From the NCBI GenBank assembly GCA_030744095.1, contig JASLRF010000102.1, forward strand, positions 1-6,919: a DNA stretch of 6,919 nt, in the 5' to 3' direction. The notes beneath the pieces are model-generated. The model had not been told where the DNA came from and ran no database searches. It worked only from the letters and a program-made list of their open reading frames with translations. Positions 6,500-6,919 of the stretch are shown here, piece by piece. Within the stretch, counting starts at the first letter, position 1, and the number at the start of each line of letters is the position of its first letter. A program made the translations under genes and the position numbers. The stretch is from Pirellulaceae bacterium. Lineage in GTDB: Bacteria; Planctomycetota; Planctomycetia; Pirellulales; Pirellulaceae.

Positions 6500-6587
6500 G
6501 CGGTCGATTCGAACTTACACCCCCCCTCCTGTGGATACAGGTGCGGCAATAAGACCGCAGCTTCCGTGCCGCGGTGTCAGGAATCTG

Positions 6588-6604
6588 TCGCAGACCGTCT
6601 GCGA
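6588..6604 (-). terminator. Hairpin just after the HicB-like gene stop
   Basis: TCGCAGACCGTCTGCGA is a perfect inverted repeat (7-bp stem, 3-base loop) beginning two bases after the minus-strand stop codon. No T-run follows it on the minus strand, so it may be a 3'-end protecting hairpin or a weak terminator between this gene and the convergent rnpB. Confidence 0.35.
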
Positions 6605-6605
6605 A

Positions 6606-6919
6606 TCAGTCGGATGGAACGAGTTCGTTGTCGATCACCTGGAGTAGCTTGGAGATGCACAGCTGATTCATGCTCGTCCGACGATCGTGCGCCTCGGCAC
6701 GGAGAGATTCGTGCAAGCTCTTGGGAAGGCGAACGGTGATGACTCGCGTAGGTTCGTTGCTTTCAGTTTGGTTCTTCGATCGTTCTCGCAGCTTGGCGAC
6801 CATTTGCTGGATCTCTGTATACGTATCTCCTTGCTCGAATGCATTCAGATCTTTCGGATGCTGGAATGTCTTGCGGACGACTCCGTCGACACCCAGGAAC
6901 TCGCGGAAGAATGTCACCC
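6606..6919 (-). CDS. HicB-like ribbon-helix-helix protein, C-terminal part (runs off window)
   Basis: The readable 103 residues end in a clear ribbon-helix-helix DNA-binding module: strand TRVITVRL (57-64), first helix from PKSLHESLRAEA (65-76), turn, and second helix SMNQLCISKLLQVI (82-95). It resembles the C-terminus of HicB-family antitoxins, which repress their own operons and neutralise HicA-type RNases. The N-terminal part (FFREFLGVDGVVRKTF, then a charged helix with EIQQMVAKLRER) is not the usual HicB RNase H-like fold, but I associate it with planctomycete homologues. The frame stays open to the window edge. The GTG at 6917 is preceded by GG, consistent with an internal Trp-Val, so the true start is probably outside. 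No HicA partner is visible, though it could lie beyond the edge. It may be a free-standing regulator rather than an antitoxin. It converges on rnpB. Confidence 0.75.
   Translation of the reverse strand, partial: VTFFREFLGVDGVVRKTFQHPKDLNAFEQGDTYTEIQQMVAKLRERSKNQTESNEPTRVITVRLPKSLHESLRAEAHDRRTSMNQLCISKLLQVIDNELVPSD

Overview
This window looks like chromosomal DNA from a planctomycete, most likely a Pirellulaceae/Rhodopirellula-type organism. That is an inference from protein content: a Tat-exported Gfo/Idh/MocA oxidoreductase, stand-alone and fused DUF1080 proteins, and an HicB-like ribbon-helix-helix protein of a style I associate with this phylum. Genes are loosely spaced, lie on both strands and use Shine-Dalgarno motifs of uneven quality.

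Layout. Positions 1-350 hold no gene I can support. A Tat-exported, NAD(P)-dependent Gfo/Idh/MocA oxidoreductase lies on the minus strand (423-1784). It has a sigma70-like promoter upstream and a 13-bp perfect hairpin terminator downstream. Divergent to it on the plus strand are an ApbE-type FAD:protein FMN transferase (2016 or 2070 to 3059), a secreted DUF1080 / 3-keto-disaccharide hydrolase family protein (3153-3932) followed by a probable terminator, and a secreted two-domain protein (4111-5994). The last joins an N-terminal DUF1080 domain to a C-terminal glucose/sorbosone dehydrogenase (PQQ-type) beta-propeller. Next comes the RNase P RNA gene rnpB (about 6072-6492). Its P1 helix runs straight into a T7 tract and so doubles as the terminator. 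Convergent with rnpB on the minus strand is the 3' part of an HicB-like ribbon-helix-helix gene that runs off the window edge.

How the genes may work together. The oxidoreductase, both DUF1080 proteins and the dehydrogenase domain all carry export signals. Gfo/Idh/MocA enzymes and DUF1080 hydrolases are known partners in 3-keto-glycoside metabolism, where sugar C3 is oxidised and the keto-glycoside is then cleaved. The cluster is therefore a plausible extracytoplasmic sugar oxidation and cleavage set, but the genes are not one operon and the pathway is inferred. The ApbE protein is also exported and would load FMN onto flavoproteins; no obvious target is encoded here. rnpB and the HicB-like gene are housekeeping or regulatory neighbours without an evident link to sugar metabolism.
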